Position numbers and translations under genes: made by a program. The notes under the pieces are model-generated. The model saw only the letters and a list, made by a program, of their open reading frames with translations. It ran no database searches and was not told where the DNA came from. Below are positions 25,876-35,430 of a DNA stretch of 44,812 nt, piece by piece; within the stretch, counting starts at the first letter, position 1; the number at the start of each line of letters is the position of its first letter. The stretch spans positions 1 to 44,812 of the forward strand of contig NZ_JAEPKU010000020.1 in the NCBI RefSeq assembly GCF_016652235.1, in the 5' to 3' direction. This DNA comes from Dysgonomonas sp. Marseille-P4677. GTDB taxonomy: Bacteria; Bacteroidota; Bacteroidia; Bacteroidales; Dysgonomonadaceae.

Positions 25876-25926
25876 ATATGCCGATATGCTAATAAAGGGA
25901 TTAGGGATCATAGCATATCGGCATAT
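25876..25926. terminator. Perfect 16-bp inverted repeat after trpA
   Basis: ATATGCCGATATGCTA (25876-25891) and its exact complement (25911-25926) are separated by a 19-base loop. It follows the trpA stop on the minus strand and precedes the promoter of the next gene. The tail after the hairpin is not a good T-tract, so termination by this hairpin alone is uncertain; a protein-binding site is an alternative. Confidence 0.6.
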
Positions 25927-25941
25927 AATTTCATCAGGAAT

Positions 25942-26715
25942 TTATTCGCTGAGAGTTTCCTTCAGTGCGTTGACTGCGTCTTTTATACTTGTATGTTCCT
26001 TTAGTAAGGTAATAAACTTACTGCCGATAATTGCACCGCTTGCATTTGTCTGTGCAGCATCTAATGTCGCTTTGTTTGATATGCCGAACCCGATAAGACG
26101 AGGGTTGCGCAAGTTCATTCCATTTATTTTACGGAAATATTCTTGTTTTTTCTCATCGAAACTCTTTTGTGCTCCTGTAGTAGATGCTGAAGAAACCATA
26201 TAAATAAAGCCATCAGTATGTTCATCTATCAGCCGGATACGCTCATCAGACGTTTCGGGAGTAATAAGCATTACTATTTTGATGTCATATTTGTCAGCAA
26301 TAGCTTTATATTCATTTATATAGTCGTTGAATGGTAGGTCCGGAATTATTGCTCCATCGATGCCTATCTCATTGCATTTTTTACAAAAGTTTTCAAAGCC
26401 ATATCTCATAATAGGATTCAGATACCCCATCATAATCAATGGTATATTTACATCTTTACGAATGTCTTTTAACTGGTCGAACAAGATTTTCAATGTCATG
26501 CCATTTCTTAAAGCCGTTGTTCCACTATCCTGAATAGTAGGACCATCTGCCATCGGGTCTGAAAAAGGGATGCCTATTTCTATTAGGTCGATACCGTTCG
26601 CTTCCAGTTCGCGGATAATATTGCAGGTGTCGTCCAGACGAGGAAATCCTGCCGTAAAATAGATAGAAAGTATATCTTTCTTCTTCTTTTCGAATAGTTG
26701 CTTAATCCTGTTCAT
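25942..26715 (-). CDS. trpA: Tryptophan synthase alpha subunit
   Basis: A 257-residue TIM-barrel enzyme that releases indole from indole-3-glycerol phosphate. The catalytic Glu and Asp are visible in [20 protein letters not shown], with FTAGFP at the start of the barrel and [13 protein letters not shown] in the phosphate-binding half. It is the last gene of the trp operon and overlaps trpF by 14 bases. Its partner is one of the two TrpB proteins upstream, most likely the classical one. Confidence 0.96.
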   Translation of the reverse strand: MNRIKQLFEKKKKDILSIYFTAGFPRLDDTCNIIRELEANGIDLIEIGIPFSDPMADGPTIQDSGTTALRNGMTLKILFDQLKDIRKDVNIPLIMMGYLNPIMRYGFENFCKKCNEIGIDGAIIPDLPFNDYINEYKAIADKYDIKIVMLITPETSDERIRLIDEHTDGFIYMVSSASTTGAQKSFDEKKQEYFRKINGMNLRNPRLIGFGISNKATLDAAQTNASGAIIGSKFITLLKEHTSIKDAVNALKETLSE

Positions 26716-27328
26716 ATTCTAGTTCTTTTATAAATTGCTGTAATAATGTTATGTCTTTTAATCCGGGCTCCTTTTCAAATTTACTGTTGAGATCAAGACC
26801 GTAAAACTGTGGATGCTTTATCTTTTTTATTTCATCTATATCATTAATAGATATACCGCCACTAAGGAAAAAAGGAGTATTTCCTGTATATGTTTCTAGT
26901 ATGCTCCAATCAAATTTTTGCCCCGACCCGCCATATTGAGGTGTTTTAGTATCGAATAGGAAATATCCCTGTAATCCATCATATGCCTTAGTCTTATCGA
27001 TATCTGAAGAATCTGCGATACTGAATGCTTTTATAATCGGGAGCATCCTATTCAGCCCTTTACAGAATTCCGGCGATTCGTTTCCATGCAGTTGGATAAG
27101 ATCCAGATTATATTTGTTTACCTTATTCAGTATAAAATCTATATCTGAATTGACAAAGACTCCGACTCTTTTAATATAATCAGGTAAAATCTTTAAGTCT
27201 GGTAAAATAAGGTTTTCTACATATCGAGGCGATTTTTGATAAAATATCATCCCCATAAAGTGGATAGGTAAAGTACCTAGATCTTTTATGTTGTCGGGAT
27301 ATTTCATCCCGCAGACTTTTATTTTCAT
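26702..27328 (-). CDS. trpF: Phosphoribosylanthranilate isomerase
   Basis: A 208-residue TIM-barrel enzyme for the isomerisation before indole-glycerol-phosphate synthesis. The active-site Cys is in [14 protein letters not shown], and [23 protein letters not shown] and the catalytic Asp in GLDLNSKFE are all present. It overlaps trpC by 4 bases and trpA by 14, as in tightly packed operons. Confidence 0.96.
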   Translation of the reverse strand: MKIKVCGMKYPDNIKDLGTLPIHFMGMIFYQKSPRYVENLILPDLKILPDYIKRVGVFVNSDIDFILNKVNKYNLDLIQLHGNESPEFCKGLNRMLPIIKAFSIADSSDIDKTKAYDGLQGYFLFDTKTPQYGGSGQKFDWSILETYTGNTPFFLSGGISINDIDEIKKIKHPQFYGLDLNSKFEKEPGLKDITLLQQFIKELEYEQD

Positions 27329-28107
27329 TTCAACTGTATTATAAATTCTTCAAGTGATTTACCTGGATTAGGAGTTTTCATAAAGTTTTCACCCATGAGG
27401 AATCCTTTATAACCGGCTTGTTGAAGTTCAATTACCGTTTGAGGTTGAGATATACCACTCTCGGATATTTTTACAAACTCATCAGGAATCTTATCAGCTA
27501 AATCGAATGATATTTGTACATCTGTTACAAAGGAACCAAGATTACGGTTGTTTACACCGACTACATCCACGTTATCATTAATATGTCCCAATTCTTGTTC
27601 GTTGTGTATCTCGAGCAATACATCAAGACCTAATTCTTTTGCTTTTGCTGCAAGGAGTTTTGTCTCTTGTATCGATAGAGCAGACGCGATGAGTAGAATT
27701 GCATTGGCTCCGGCTAACTTTGCCTGATAGAGTTGGTATTCATCTACCATGAAATCTTTTCGTAATAGGGGAATAGTCGTAAGATTTCTTGCCAATTCCA
27801 AATCGACGAGTGTGCCTCCGAAGAAATCGATATCTGTAAGTACAGAAATAGCACTGGCTCCATTTTTAGAATAGAGAGGAATCACATCTTCTACTTTGGC
27901 ATCCTTAAATATCCAGTCGCGCGAAGGGGATCTACGCTTAAACTCAGCAATAATTCCGGTAGGGGAATTAACCAATACTTCTTTAAACGAGTACTTATTG
28001 TTTATATCGGTAATTTTTTCTTCTAACAGGGAGAGAGAGAGAATTGCCTTCTCTCTTTGCACTTCTTCTCTTTTATTAGCGATTATTTTATCTAAAATAT
28101 TAGTCAT
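27325..28107 (-). CDS. trpC: Indole-3-glycerol phosphate synthase
   Basis: A 260-residue TIM-barrel enzyme closing the indole ring. The N-terminal extension (ILDKIIANKREEVQ) is typical. Catalytic and phosphate-site segments are AEFKRRSPSRD, RKDFMVDEYQL, LLEIHNEQEL, VGVNNRNLGSF and SESGI. It overlaps trpF by 4 bases and the MFS gene by 8, so the MFS insert is translationally joined to this gene. Confidence 0.96.
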   Translation of the reverse strand: MTNILDKIIANKREEVQREKAILSLSLLEEKITDINNKYSFKEVLVNSPTGIIAEFKRRSPSRDWIFKDAKVEDVIPLYSKNGASAISVLTDIDFFGGTLVDLELARNLTTIPLLRKDFMVDEYQLYQAKLAGANAILLIASALSIQETKLLAAKAKELGLDVLLEIHNEQELGHINDNVDVVGVNNRNLGSFVTDVQISFDLADKIPDEFVKISESGISQPQTVIELQQAGYKGFLMGENFMKTPNPGKSLEEFIIQLK

Positions 28108-29305
28108 TAGTCTCTGTTTTAGGACGTTTAATTTTATCGAATTTCAAAATCTTTACAGTGGAAGCCAGTACGACTATGCAGATGCCAAATAGTCCTATTA
28201 AAGCATAGGAATATCTTAAATTAGTAACACTTGCAATATAACCTATAAGTGGTGGCCCCATAAGAAAACCGAGGAAGCTTACACTCGAAACTATTGTAAG
28301 AGCTATACTGGTCGGTATTTTAGTCTTTTGCCCGGCTATACTATATATTGTAGGTACGATTCCGGCAGTACCGAAACCTATGATCATAAATGCAACTATA
28401 GTTGTTGCAAAATAAGGTAGAGCAACAGCAGTGAATAGTCCTATGGATATGAGGAGTCCTCCGGCTTGTATTACTTTCTTTCTGCCCCATTTTTGAGTCG
28501 CTTTATCTATAAGGAAGCGTCCCGAAGCCATTGTTATCATATAGGCTGCTAGCCCTATTGGAGCCATATGTTTTGGTGTGCCCACTACATCGATGAGGAA
28601 AAGTCCGCTCCAATCCGACATCGCTCCTTCTGCAGCCATACCACAAAAGGCAACTATGCCTAGAAGGAATAAGAATGTTTCCGGTTTGTTCCTTTTATTT
28701 TTTTCTTTTTCAGTCTGGTCTTTAACCTTTTTAATGTCAGGTTGTAAAAACCGTTTGTTTATTAGTAGACAAATAAGAATGATTATCGCTATAATGGAAA
28801 AATGGTATATTGGTTTTAAATGAATAGATGCCATTAGCAATCCAACACTTGCACCAGTCAATCCTGCTAGGCTCCAGCCTCCATGAAAGGAGGCCATTAT
28901 CGGTTTGTTATATGTCGTTTCTAGTGTTACTGCTTGTGTGTTGATTGAAATATTACAGAAGTTTCCAAAGAATCCGAAAATAATAAGACTTATTATCAGG
29001 GCATATTCACTGGCCGAAATGCCAATAAGCAGTAAGGCTAATATGTATCCGATAAGAGCAATAGGAAGTATCTTCTTACTTCCGGCTTTAGATATAATTA
29101 ATCCAGATATAGTCATTCCGCATATTTGCCCGATAGGAATCATCAGGAGAATTGTACCCCATGCTGCATCTCCGAGTTCTAACGTAGTTTTAATATCAGG
29201 TATACGGCTAGCCCAACTGGAAAAACTTAATCCTGTACAAAAATACAAACAGAATATTGCGATGCGGATTCGTTCTTTTGAGGTTGTCTGAATATTACTT
29301 TCCAT
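28100..29305 (-). CDS. MFS transporter inside the trp operon
   Basis: A 401-residue major-facilitator protein with 12 predicted helices in two halves linked by a basic cytoplasmic loop (near KKVKDQTEKEKNKRNK). The first loop, SWASRIPDIKTTLELGD, resembles a group often annotated as sugar or drug transporters (YbjJ-like). The substrate is unknown. It overlaps trpC by 8 bases and its first base coincides with the end of the quinone-reductase gene, so it is translated in the same operon. A role moving an aromatic compound is attractive but unproven. Confidence 0.88.
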   Translation of the reverse strand: MESNIQTTSKERIRIAIFCLYFCTGLSFSSWASRIPDIKTTLELGDAAWGTILLMIPIGQICGMTISGLIISKAGSKKILPIALIGYILALLLIGISASEYALIISLIIFGFFGNFCNISINTQAVTLETTYNKPIMASFHGGWSLAGLTGASVGLLMASIHLKPIYHFSIIAIIILICLLINKRFLQPDIKKVKDQTEKEKNKRNKPETFLFLLGIVAFCGMAAEGAMSDWSGLFLIDVVGTPKHMAPIGLAAYMITMASGRFLIDKATQKWGRKKVIQAGGLLISIGLFTAVALPYFATTIVAFMIIGFGTAGIVPTIYSIAGQKTKIPTSIALTIVSSVSFLGFLMGPPLIGYIASVTNLRYSYALIGLFGICIVVLASTVKILKFDKIKRPKTETND

Positions 29306-29877
29306 TATTTTTGAGCTATTACCTCTATTTTATTTAACCACTTTTCTCTTTGTTCCGGAGTTGATTTTTTTAATGTAGCGAGATATGTTGTGCGTATATT
29401 TTTTATACCACAAAATGCACCAATATTCTTACGTATCAATTTCCCTCCAACGTCGTTGAGGAACCATTTATAATAGAAAACAGGAGCGTCCATCGTACTG
29501 ATTATTTCAGAAGTTTTCCCTGAAAGAAGTTTTTTGGGGAATGGTGATTTTTCCTGATATTGGAATGTGAATCCCGGAAGAAATACTCGTTCAATAAATC
29601 CTTTAAGTAGAGCTGGTGGCGATGCCCACCAAGTAGGATAAATCCAGACGATATGTTCGGCCCATTGTAGTTTATCCCACGCATCGAGTAGGTCTGGCTC
29701 TAGTTCGGTACGCTTGCGGTAACCATACATAAGAATCGGATTGAAGGTCATGTCGGATAAAATGATTTCTTTCACTTCATTACCCTTCTTGAGACTGCCT
29801 CTCTTATAACTCTCATGCAATCCGAAACAAAAACTTTCTTTGTCGGGATGACCATTTATTATCAGTACTTTTTTCAT
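29305..29877 (-). CDS. NAD(P)H dehydrogenase (quinone)-like flavodoxin-fold protein
   Basis: A 190-residue flavodoxin-fold reductase of the NQO1/KefF-type. The start MKKVLIINGHPDKESFC binds the flavin phosphate, and WIYPTWWASPPALLKGFIERVFLPGFTF is the diagnostic block. Such enzymes reduce quinones and nitroaromatics by two electrons. Another ATG lies two codons upstream (29883), giving 192 residues. It lies between a chorismate mutase and an MFS gene in the trp operon. Why a quinone reductase is here is not evident. Confidence 0.88.
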   Translation of the reverse strand: MKKVLIINGHPDKESFCFGLHESYKRGSLKKGNEVKEIILSDMTFNPILMYGYRKRTELEPDLLDAWDKLQWAEHIVWIYPTWWASPPALLKGFIERVFLPGFTFQYQEKSPFPKKLLSGKTSEIISTMDAPVFYYKWFLNDVGGKLIRKNIGAFCGIKNIRTTYLATLKKSTPEQREKWLNKIEVIAQK

Positions 29878-29885
29878 GAACATAA

Positions 29886-30212
29886 TTAATAATAAGACTG
29901 TTTGATCTCTTTATATAAAGAGTCAAATTCAGTTAATTCTTCAATGATAAATGTATTTATCATTGTTCGGTATACCTTCTCCGTAATTATTGGGTTTAAG
30001 TCGACTTGTTCGGCTAAAGCTCTAACTTTGGATATTACCAAATCTATCCTGTCTGTTGCGAGCACTTCTGCTGTTGATTTTTTAAAATGAACAGCCTGTG
30101 ATACAAATTTACTACGTTTTGCAATCAGTTTAACTAATTCTGTATCTATTTTATCTATGTTGTCCCTTATATCATCAAGCGAACTGCAGAGAGGTGTTTC
30201 TTGTGATTCCAT
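29886..30212 (-). CDS. AroQ-fold chorismate mutase (PchB-like group)
   Basis: A 108-residue helical protein of the chorismate mutase type II fold. The N-terminal helix DDIRDNIDKIDTELVKLIAKR, the HFKKS segment, and DRIDLVISKVRALAEQVDLNP with the FIIEELTEF tail fit the AroQ/PchB branch. Chorismate mutase would pull chorismate to prephenate, competing with TrpE in the same operon; a PchB-like isochorismate-pyruvate lyase is an alternative. It starts 11 bases past the trpD stop. The presence of a branch-point competitor in a trp operon is unusual. Confidence 0.85.
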   Translation of the reverse strand: MESQETPLCSSLDDIRDNIDKIDTELVKLIAKRSKFVSQAVHFKKSTAEVLATDRIDLVISKVRALAEQVDLNPIITEKVYRTMINTFIIEELTEFDSLYKEIKQSYY

Positions 30213-30223
30213 ACTAGAAACTA

Positions 30224-31222
30224 TTAAGCGTTTAATTCCAGAAATTTTCTGAACGTTTCCTTTGTTTTCCCACTATCTAATGATTCACGTGCCTCTGCAA
30301 CGGCATCTTCAAACGAAATATTTAAATTTATAGTCTGAATAGCAGTAGCAGCATTGGCTATCACCGCATTTTTTTGAGCCGGTGTTGCCATATTATTTAT
30401 AACATTATCAAATATCTTGGAGGCATCTTCAGGTGTTGAACCTCCATAGAGTTCTTTTTCTGTATAACGTTCAAACCCGACTTGCTCAGGACTATAAATT
30501 CGTTCTTCAAATTTATTGATTATTTTGAAATCTCCTGTCAACGAAATCTCATCATATCCATCCAAACCATGTACAATGGAATAATCTACATCAGTTTGCT
30601 GATACATATAGGAGTATAGACGTGCCATCTTTAGGTTAAAGACACCTAATACAGTTCGTTTTGGTTTTATAGGGTTTACTACCGGACCAAGCATATTGAA
30701 AAATGTACGGACACCTAAAGCTTTACGTATAGGCGCTACGACCTTCAAAGCATTGTTGAATAGCGGAGCATGCATATATGCAATATTAGTCTTAGCTAAC
30801 GATTCTTCCAATTTATCTACATTTGCGGTGAATTTTACTCCATGCTGTTCCATGACATTCGACGCACCACTTACTGAAGTAGCTCCATAATTTCCATGCT
30901 TGGCAACTTTATATCCCGCTCCAGCTGTAACAAAACAAGCCAGTGTAGATATATTGAATGTATTTTTGTTATCGCCACCTGTACCTACAATATCAATTGG
31001 ATTATACGCTGCTAATGGGTCTACATTCGCTCGTAAATCCAACAGTGCATCAGAAAATCCTAAAAATTCGTCTACACTGATACTTCGCATTAGGAAAACA
31101 CTTATAAATGCCGCAATTTCAGAATCATTGTATATCCCCGCTGCCATATTAGTTAGTATTTCCTTTGCCTCGTTGCGGTTGAGGTATTGATGCTCGAATA
31201 GTCTGTTTAGTATCTGTTTCAT
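30224..31222 (-). CDS. trpD: Anthranilate phosphoribosyltransferase
   Basis: A 332-residue enzyme joining anthranilate to PRPP. The PRPP-binding DIVGTGGDNKNTFNIST is near residue 77. KHGNYGATSVSGASNVMEQHG and RTFFNMLGPVVNP follow, and HGLDGYDEISLTG is the conserved C-terminal block. The small N-terminal domain is complete. It is separated by 45 bases from the exported hypothetical gene upstream, the largest gap in the operon. Confidence 0.96.
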   Translation of the reverse strand: MKQILNRLFEHQYLNRNEAKEILTNMAAGIYNDSEIAAFISVFLMRSISVDEFLGFSDALLDLRANVDPLAAYNPIDIVGTGGDNKNTFNISTLACFVTAGAGYKVAKHGNYGATSVSGASNVMEQHGVKFTANVDKLEESLAKTNIAYMHAPLFNNALKVVAPIRKALGVRTFFNMLGPVVNPIKPKRTVLGVFNLKMARLYSYMYQQTDVDYSIVHGLDGYDEISLTGDFKIINKFEERIYSPEQVGFERYTEKELYGGSTPEDASKIFDNVINNMATPAQKNAVIANAATAIQTINLNISFEDAVAEARESLDSGKTKETFRKFLELNA

Positions 31223-31267
31223 TATATTATTAGCTATTGCGGTTCTACTTTATTTATAATACAGTAA

Positions 31268-32065
31268 TCAGTTCTCTTCAAAAAAATTGTCCCATAAATA
31301 TTGATGTTTAGCTTTTTCGAATGGGAATTCGAATATCAATGATAGTGAATCTACTACATGTTCATCTCCTTTCAATGGGTTTTCGTAATATGATAGTATA
31401 TAATGATCAGATCCCATAGGAGCATCTTCTACTAAATTTTTTCTAATCTCTTTCATGATTATCAAATTCTCTCCATGCCATTTATAGAGAGTGAGGATGA
31501 GAGGCATATACCAGCTCCCGCCATAATAAGTTCTGACTGTCTTAGCTATTTTATCGGCTTCATAAGTAGATGTAAAGAAACTCGCTGCAATATGTACAGA
31601 GTCATTGTTGGGAGAAAAGTAATATATTTCTTTGAAGGTATTACCATTCATATTGGGATAGGAGAAAGTGATCACTTCATTTCTATTATCGCCATCCATA
31701 TCTTCAATAGATACATCAAAGATTTGCTCCCATACAGGACGTTCTGATCCAATCTGCTTCCATTTAGTTTTAGCTAAATCAAAATAGTAAAAGTTTAATA
31801 ATGTATCTTTATCATCATACAGTAAGGCATAGACGTTTTGCTCATCTATAATTTTTCCTATTATATGCGAAAAATGTCCATCTTTATGATATGCTATATC
31901 ATAGATAGTATCAGATTTTTCAGTAAATTTCTTTATGTCAGGACTAATGCTATCCAGATAGACTGGAATATTTTCATCCAGTCTATTCGGGATATCATTA
32001 TTCCCCCTTACAAAGAAATATAAAGATGCAAGTAATGAGGTTAATATGATGAGTGAATATCTCAT
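31268..32065 (-). CDS. Exported hypothetical protein within the trp operon
   Basis: A 265-residue protein I do not recognise. Residues 1-20 ([19 protein letters not shown]) form a signal peptide or membrane anchor. A calcium-binding-like [13 protein letters not shown] occurs near residue 115, as in FG-GAP/VCBS-like or XAC2610-type proteins. The rest is aromatic-rich, beta-like ([16 protein letters not shown], then [17 protein letters not shown]). It overlaps trpB2 by 4 bases, so it is read with the operon, yet an exported protein has no obvious part in tryptophan synthesis. Confidence 0.7.
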   Translation of the reverse strand: MRYSLIILTSLLASLYFFVRGNNDIPNRLDENIPVYLDSISPDIKKFTEKSDTIYDIAYHKDGHFSHIIGKIIDEQNVYALLYDDKDTLLNFYYFDLAKTKWKQIGSERPVWEQIFDVSIEDMDGDNRNEVITFSYPNMNGNTFKEIYYFSPNNDSVHIAASFFTSTYEADKIAKTVRTYYGGSWYMPLILTLYKWHGENLIIMKEIRKNLVEDAPMGSDHYILSYYENPLKGDEHVVDSLSLIFEFPFEKAKHQYLWDNFFEEN

Positions 32066-33420
32066 TTAACTAGTTTTTCCAACGTATTTGTTGTTCGTGC
32101 AATTTCTTCGTCAGTCAGATCATAATTCTTCATCTTTCCGGTCAGAAATTGATCGTAAGCCGTCATATCTATTAACCCATGTCCTGAAAGGTTGAATAAT
32201 ATTGTTTTCTGCACACCTTCTTCTTTAGCTTTCAACGCTTCACGGATAGCAGAAGCAATGGCATGAGTAGATTCTGGAGCAGGGATAATACCTTCGGTGT
32301 TAGCGAATAATTTGCCTGCTTCGAAGGTTTCCAATTGAGGTATAGCCTGCACCTCAACAAATCCATCTCTATGTAATTGGCTGACAATAGTACCAGCTCC
32401 GTGGTAACGCAATCCTCCGGCGTGAATATCTGCGGGTTGGAAGTCGTGTCCAAGAGTATACATTGGAAGAAGTGGAGTTAAGCCGACAGTATCTCCATAA
32501 TCGTATTCAAATTTACCTCTCGATAATTTTGGAGTACTAGCAGGTTCGGCTGCAATAATGCGTACTTCTTTACCATCCGTCAGCTTATGACGAAGGAATG
32601 GAAAACTGATCCCTGAGAAATTGGAACCACCGCCAAAACAGCCGATAACAATATCCGGATATTCGCCAGCCATTTCCATCTGCTTTTCACTTTCCAATCC
32701 GATGATAGTTTGGTGAAGGATAACGTGATTCAATACACTACCTAGTGTATATCGGGTGTTTTCTCCTTTTACGGCAGCTTCTACGGCCTCGGAAATGGCG
32801 ATACCAAGGCTTCCCGAATTATTAGGGTCTTTAGCTAAAATGCTTCTACCCGAGTCGGTCAGAGTGCTGGGAGAAGGAATTACATTTGCACCCCATGTTT
32901 GCATCATCATGCGACGATATGGTTTTTGTTCGTAACTAACCTTTACCATATATACTTCCAGATCTAAACCAAATAGGCTTGATGCAAAACTCAAAGCTGC
33001 ACCCCATTGTCCGGCTCCTGTTTCCGTCGTAAGCCGTTTGATACCTTGCTTCTTATTATAATATGCTTGCGGTAATGCAGAGTTTAATTTGTGCGAACCT
33101 ATCGGGCTTACTCCTTCATTTTTGAAATAGATATGAGCTGGGGTATCCAGCGCTTTTTCCAGCCCTGTAGCTCTTACTACCGGAGTCGGTCTCCATATTT
33201 TGTATAATTCTCTTACTTCGTCAGGGATTTCAATCCATCTTTCCTCTGTCAGTTCCTGATTGATCAGTTCTTTTGCAAAAATAGGTTCGAGATCGGAAGG
33301 ATTTAGTACTTCTTTTGTCTGAGGATTAAGTGGAGGTAACGGCTTATTTTTCATATCCGCTACAATGTTATACCAACTTTTAGGAATATCATCCTCACTT
33401 AAAAAGATTTTCTTGCTCAT
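32062..33420 (-). CDS. trpB2: TrpB2-type tryptophan synthase beta-like protein
   Basis: A 452-residue PLP enzyme, longer than classical TrpB and with the TrpB2 N-terminus ([26 protein letters not shown]). The PLP lysine is in [30 protein letters not shown] and the LFNLSGHG end are intact, so it is probably active. TrpB2 proteins can make tryptophan from indole and serine without TrpA, acting as indole salvage or rescue. The classical trpB is the first gene of the same operon. It overlaps the exported hypothetical by 4 bases. Confidence 0.93.
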   Translation of the reverse strand: MSKKIFLSEDDIPKSWYNIVADMKNKPLPPLNPQTKEVLNPSDLEPIFAKELINQELTEERWIEIPDEVRELYKIWRPTPVVRATGLEKALDTPAHIYFKNEGVSPIGSHKLNSALPQAYYNKKQGIKRLTTETGAGQWGAALSFASSLFGLDLEVYMVKVSYEQKPYRRMMMQTWGANVIPSPSTLTDSGRSILAKDPNNSGSLGIAISEAVEAAVKGENTRYTLGSVLNHVILHQTIIGLESEKQMEMAGEYPDIVIGCFGGGSNFSGISFPFLRHKLTDGKEVRIIAAEPASTPKLSRGKFEYDYGDTVGLTPLLPMYTLGHDFQPADIHAGGLRYHGAGTIVSQLHRDGFVEVQAIPQLETFEAGKLFANTEGIIPAPESTHAIASAIREALKAKEEGVQKTILFNLSGHGLIDMTAYDQFLTGKMKNYDLTDEEIARTTNTLEKLVK

Positions 33421-33437
33421 AATTGTTAGATTTATAT

Positions 33438-34004
33438 TTAGTTATTTAAAAAGTTTCTGACTATTGCTTTTCCTGCCGGAGTCAATACCGATTCAGGGTG
33501 AAATTGAACACCGTGTATATCAAATTCTTTATGTCTTAAGGCCATAATTTGTCCATTATCATCTATTGCGGTAATTTCTATGCAATCAGGTAAATCAAGT
33601 TTGTTCACTATCCATGAATGATAACGTCCTACTTCCAGTCTATTGTCAAGTCCATTAAAAAGATAATCAGGCTTGATGATACTTATTTTTGTTGCAACGC
33701 CATGGTATACATCTTCCAGATTACTTAGCTTTGCCCCGAATGTTTCTCCGATAGCCTGATGTCCCAGACATACTCCCAGAATAGGCTTCTTACCAGCATA
33801 TTCTTTAATCAAAGGGAGCAGTAGTCCGGCTTCGGACGGGATGCCAGGACCGGGAGAAAGAATAATCTTATCATATTTTTCGACATCTTCAAGAGCTATC
33901 TTGTCGTTTCTGTATACATCGACCTCTGTGAAGCCTAGTTCTTTAACTAAGTGTACGAGATTGTATGTAAATGAGTCGTAATTATCGAATATCAGAATTT
34001 TCAT
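33438..34004 (-). CDS. trpG: Anthranilate synthase glutamine amidotransferase subunit
   Basis: A 188-residue class I glutamine amidotransferase supplying ammonia to TrpE. Motifs are [19 protein letters not shown], the nucleophile Cys in [12 protein letters not shown], and the His/Glu pair in [10 protein letters not shown]. It ends 17 bases before trpB2 and begins 15 bases past the trpE stop. The pair makes the amination step of the pathway. PabA sharing with folate synthesis is possible but not indicated here. Confidence 0.95.
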   Translation of the reverse strand: MKILIFDNYDSFTYNLVHLVKELGFTEVDVYRNDKIALEDVEKYDKIILSPGPGIPSEAGLLLPLIKEYAGKKPILGVCLGHQAIGETFGAKLSNLEDVYHGVATKISIIKPDYLFNGLDNRLEVGRYHSWIVNKLDLPDCIEITAIDDNGQIMALRHKEFDIHGVQFHPESVLTPAGKAIVRNFLNN

Positions 34005-34019
34005 ATTTTCTTACTTAAC

Positions 34020-35426
34020 TTAGTTTTTTAGTTTCTCGGCAAACTTAACAGCTTTAGTTAATGCGCCCAGTTTGTTCTTTACTTCCATTACTTCAGTTTC
34101 AGGATTAGATTTGGAAACAATACCTCCTCCTGCCTGATAATACAATGTGTTATTTCTACTTAGAAATGTACGGATGGTAATGGCCTGATTCAAATCACCA
34201 TTAAAACCAATATATCCGATGCATCCTCCATATACTCCACGCATTTGCTTTTCTATATCCCTAATCAATTGCATTGCTCTCACTTTTGGCGCACCGGATA
34301 ATGTTCCGGCAGGGAATGTATCGGCAAAGACAGAGATACTATTTCTTCCTTTGTCAACTGTTCCACTAACACGTGATACCAAGTGAATGACATGAGAATA
34401 GAATTGAACATTCTTGTAAAATTCAACTCTAACATCCTGGCAGTTACGACTTAGATCGTTGCGTGCAAGATCGACAAGCATGACATGTTCGGCATTCTCT
34501 TTCTCGTCTTTTAATAGATTTTCGGAAAGAATACGGTCCTTTTCATCATCACCTGTGCGGAAATATGTGCCGGCTATGGGGTCTATGTAAGCCTTACCTT
34601 TTGTTATTTTACAATGTGTTTCAGGAGATGAGCCAAATATGCGGAAGGAGCCAAATTCGAAGTAAAACAGGTATGGAGAAGGGTTGATGGAGCGTAAAGA
34701 ACGATATACTTTAAAATCGTCACCGGCAAATTTTTGAGTGAAGCAACGTGAAAGGACTATTTGAAAAACGTCACCACGCTTACAATGTGCAATTCCTTTC
34801 TTTATCATCTCCTGATGTTCTTCATCGGTAATCATTGATTGCTCCTGACCTATAGCTTCAAAATTATATGATGCAATATTATTATTGGTAAGTATAGCTT
34901 CCAGCTCATGAGACTTTTCTTCCGATCCATCCGCTATGTTTTCAATAATTGTCAACTCATTCTTTAAATGGTTAATAACTAGTATGAAACGATAGAGAAT
35001 ATAATAGAATTCAGGAATATCTGCATTTTTTAGTTTCGTATTAATCGGGTCTACAGTTTCGAAGTGTCGGATGGCATCATAGGATGTATAACCGAAAAAA
35101 CCATTGATATTCGTTTGGTTTTCACCTTTTACATCAAATTCACCAATGAATTCATGAAATTTGTCTGTTAATTTCTGATGTCCTGATAAGGTTTCTTGTT
35201 TTACTGTATTGTCGGGATAAGTATAAGTTATTTCATCATTTTCTACTTTAAACCGTGCAATAGGACTGATGCCTATAAATGAGAAGCTATTCTCTCCTCC
35301 ATGATAGTCAGAACTTTCCAATAAAGCAGATTCTGGATATATATCTCTTACCTTCAGGTAGATTCCTACCGGTGTTTGAAGATCGGCAAGAAGGTTTTTT
35401 GTTTTTACATTTATTTTATATTTCAT
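34020..35426 (-). CDS. trpE: Anthranilate synthase component I
   Basis: A 468-residue chorismate-using enzyme. The N-terminal ALLESSDYHGGENSFSFIGISP is the LLES region that binds feedback tryptophan in TrpE, so end-product inhibition is likely. The catalytic half has VFQIVLSRCF, DPIAGTYFRTG, FPAGTLSGAPKVRAMQLI and YQAGGGIVSKSNPETE. Two starts are possible: MPKIMK at 35438 overlaps trpB by 8 bases, while MKYKIN at 35426 leaves a 4-base gap. I chose the second because the family often starts MK plus a few residues. Confidence 0.94.
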   Translation of the reverse strand: MKYKINVKTKNLLADLQTPVGIYLKVRDIYPESALLESSDYHGGENSFSFIGISPIARFKVENDEITYTYPDNTVKQETLSGHQKLTDKFHEFIGEFDVKGENQTNINGFFGYTSYDAIRHFETVDPINTKLKNADIPEFYYILYRFILVINHLKNELTIIENIADGSEEKSHELEAILTNNNIASYNFEAIGQEQSMITDEEHQEMIKKGIAHCKRGDVFQIVLSRCFTQKFAGDDFKVYRSLRSINPSPYLFYFEFGSFRIFGSSPETHCKITKGKAYIDPIAGTYFRTGDDEKDRILSENLLKDEKENAEHVMLVDLARNDLSRNCQDVRVEFYKNVQFYSHVIHLVSRVSGTVDKGRNSISVFADTFPAGTLSGAPKVRAMQLIRDIEKQMRGVYGGCIGYIGFNGDLNQAITIRTFLSRNNTLYYQAGGGIVSKSNPETEVMEVKNKLGALTKAVKFAEKLKN

Positions 35427-35430
35427 TATT

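Noticed and set aside
28100-30212. The chorismate mutase, reductase and MFS genes as a mobile insertion
   Set aside because: No flanking direct repeats, inverted ends or integrase are seen, and the overlaps with trpC argue for long-term integration.
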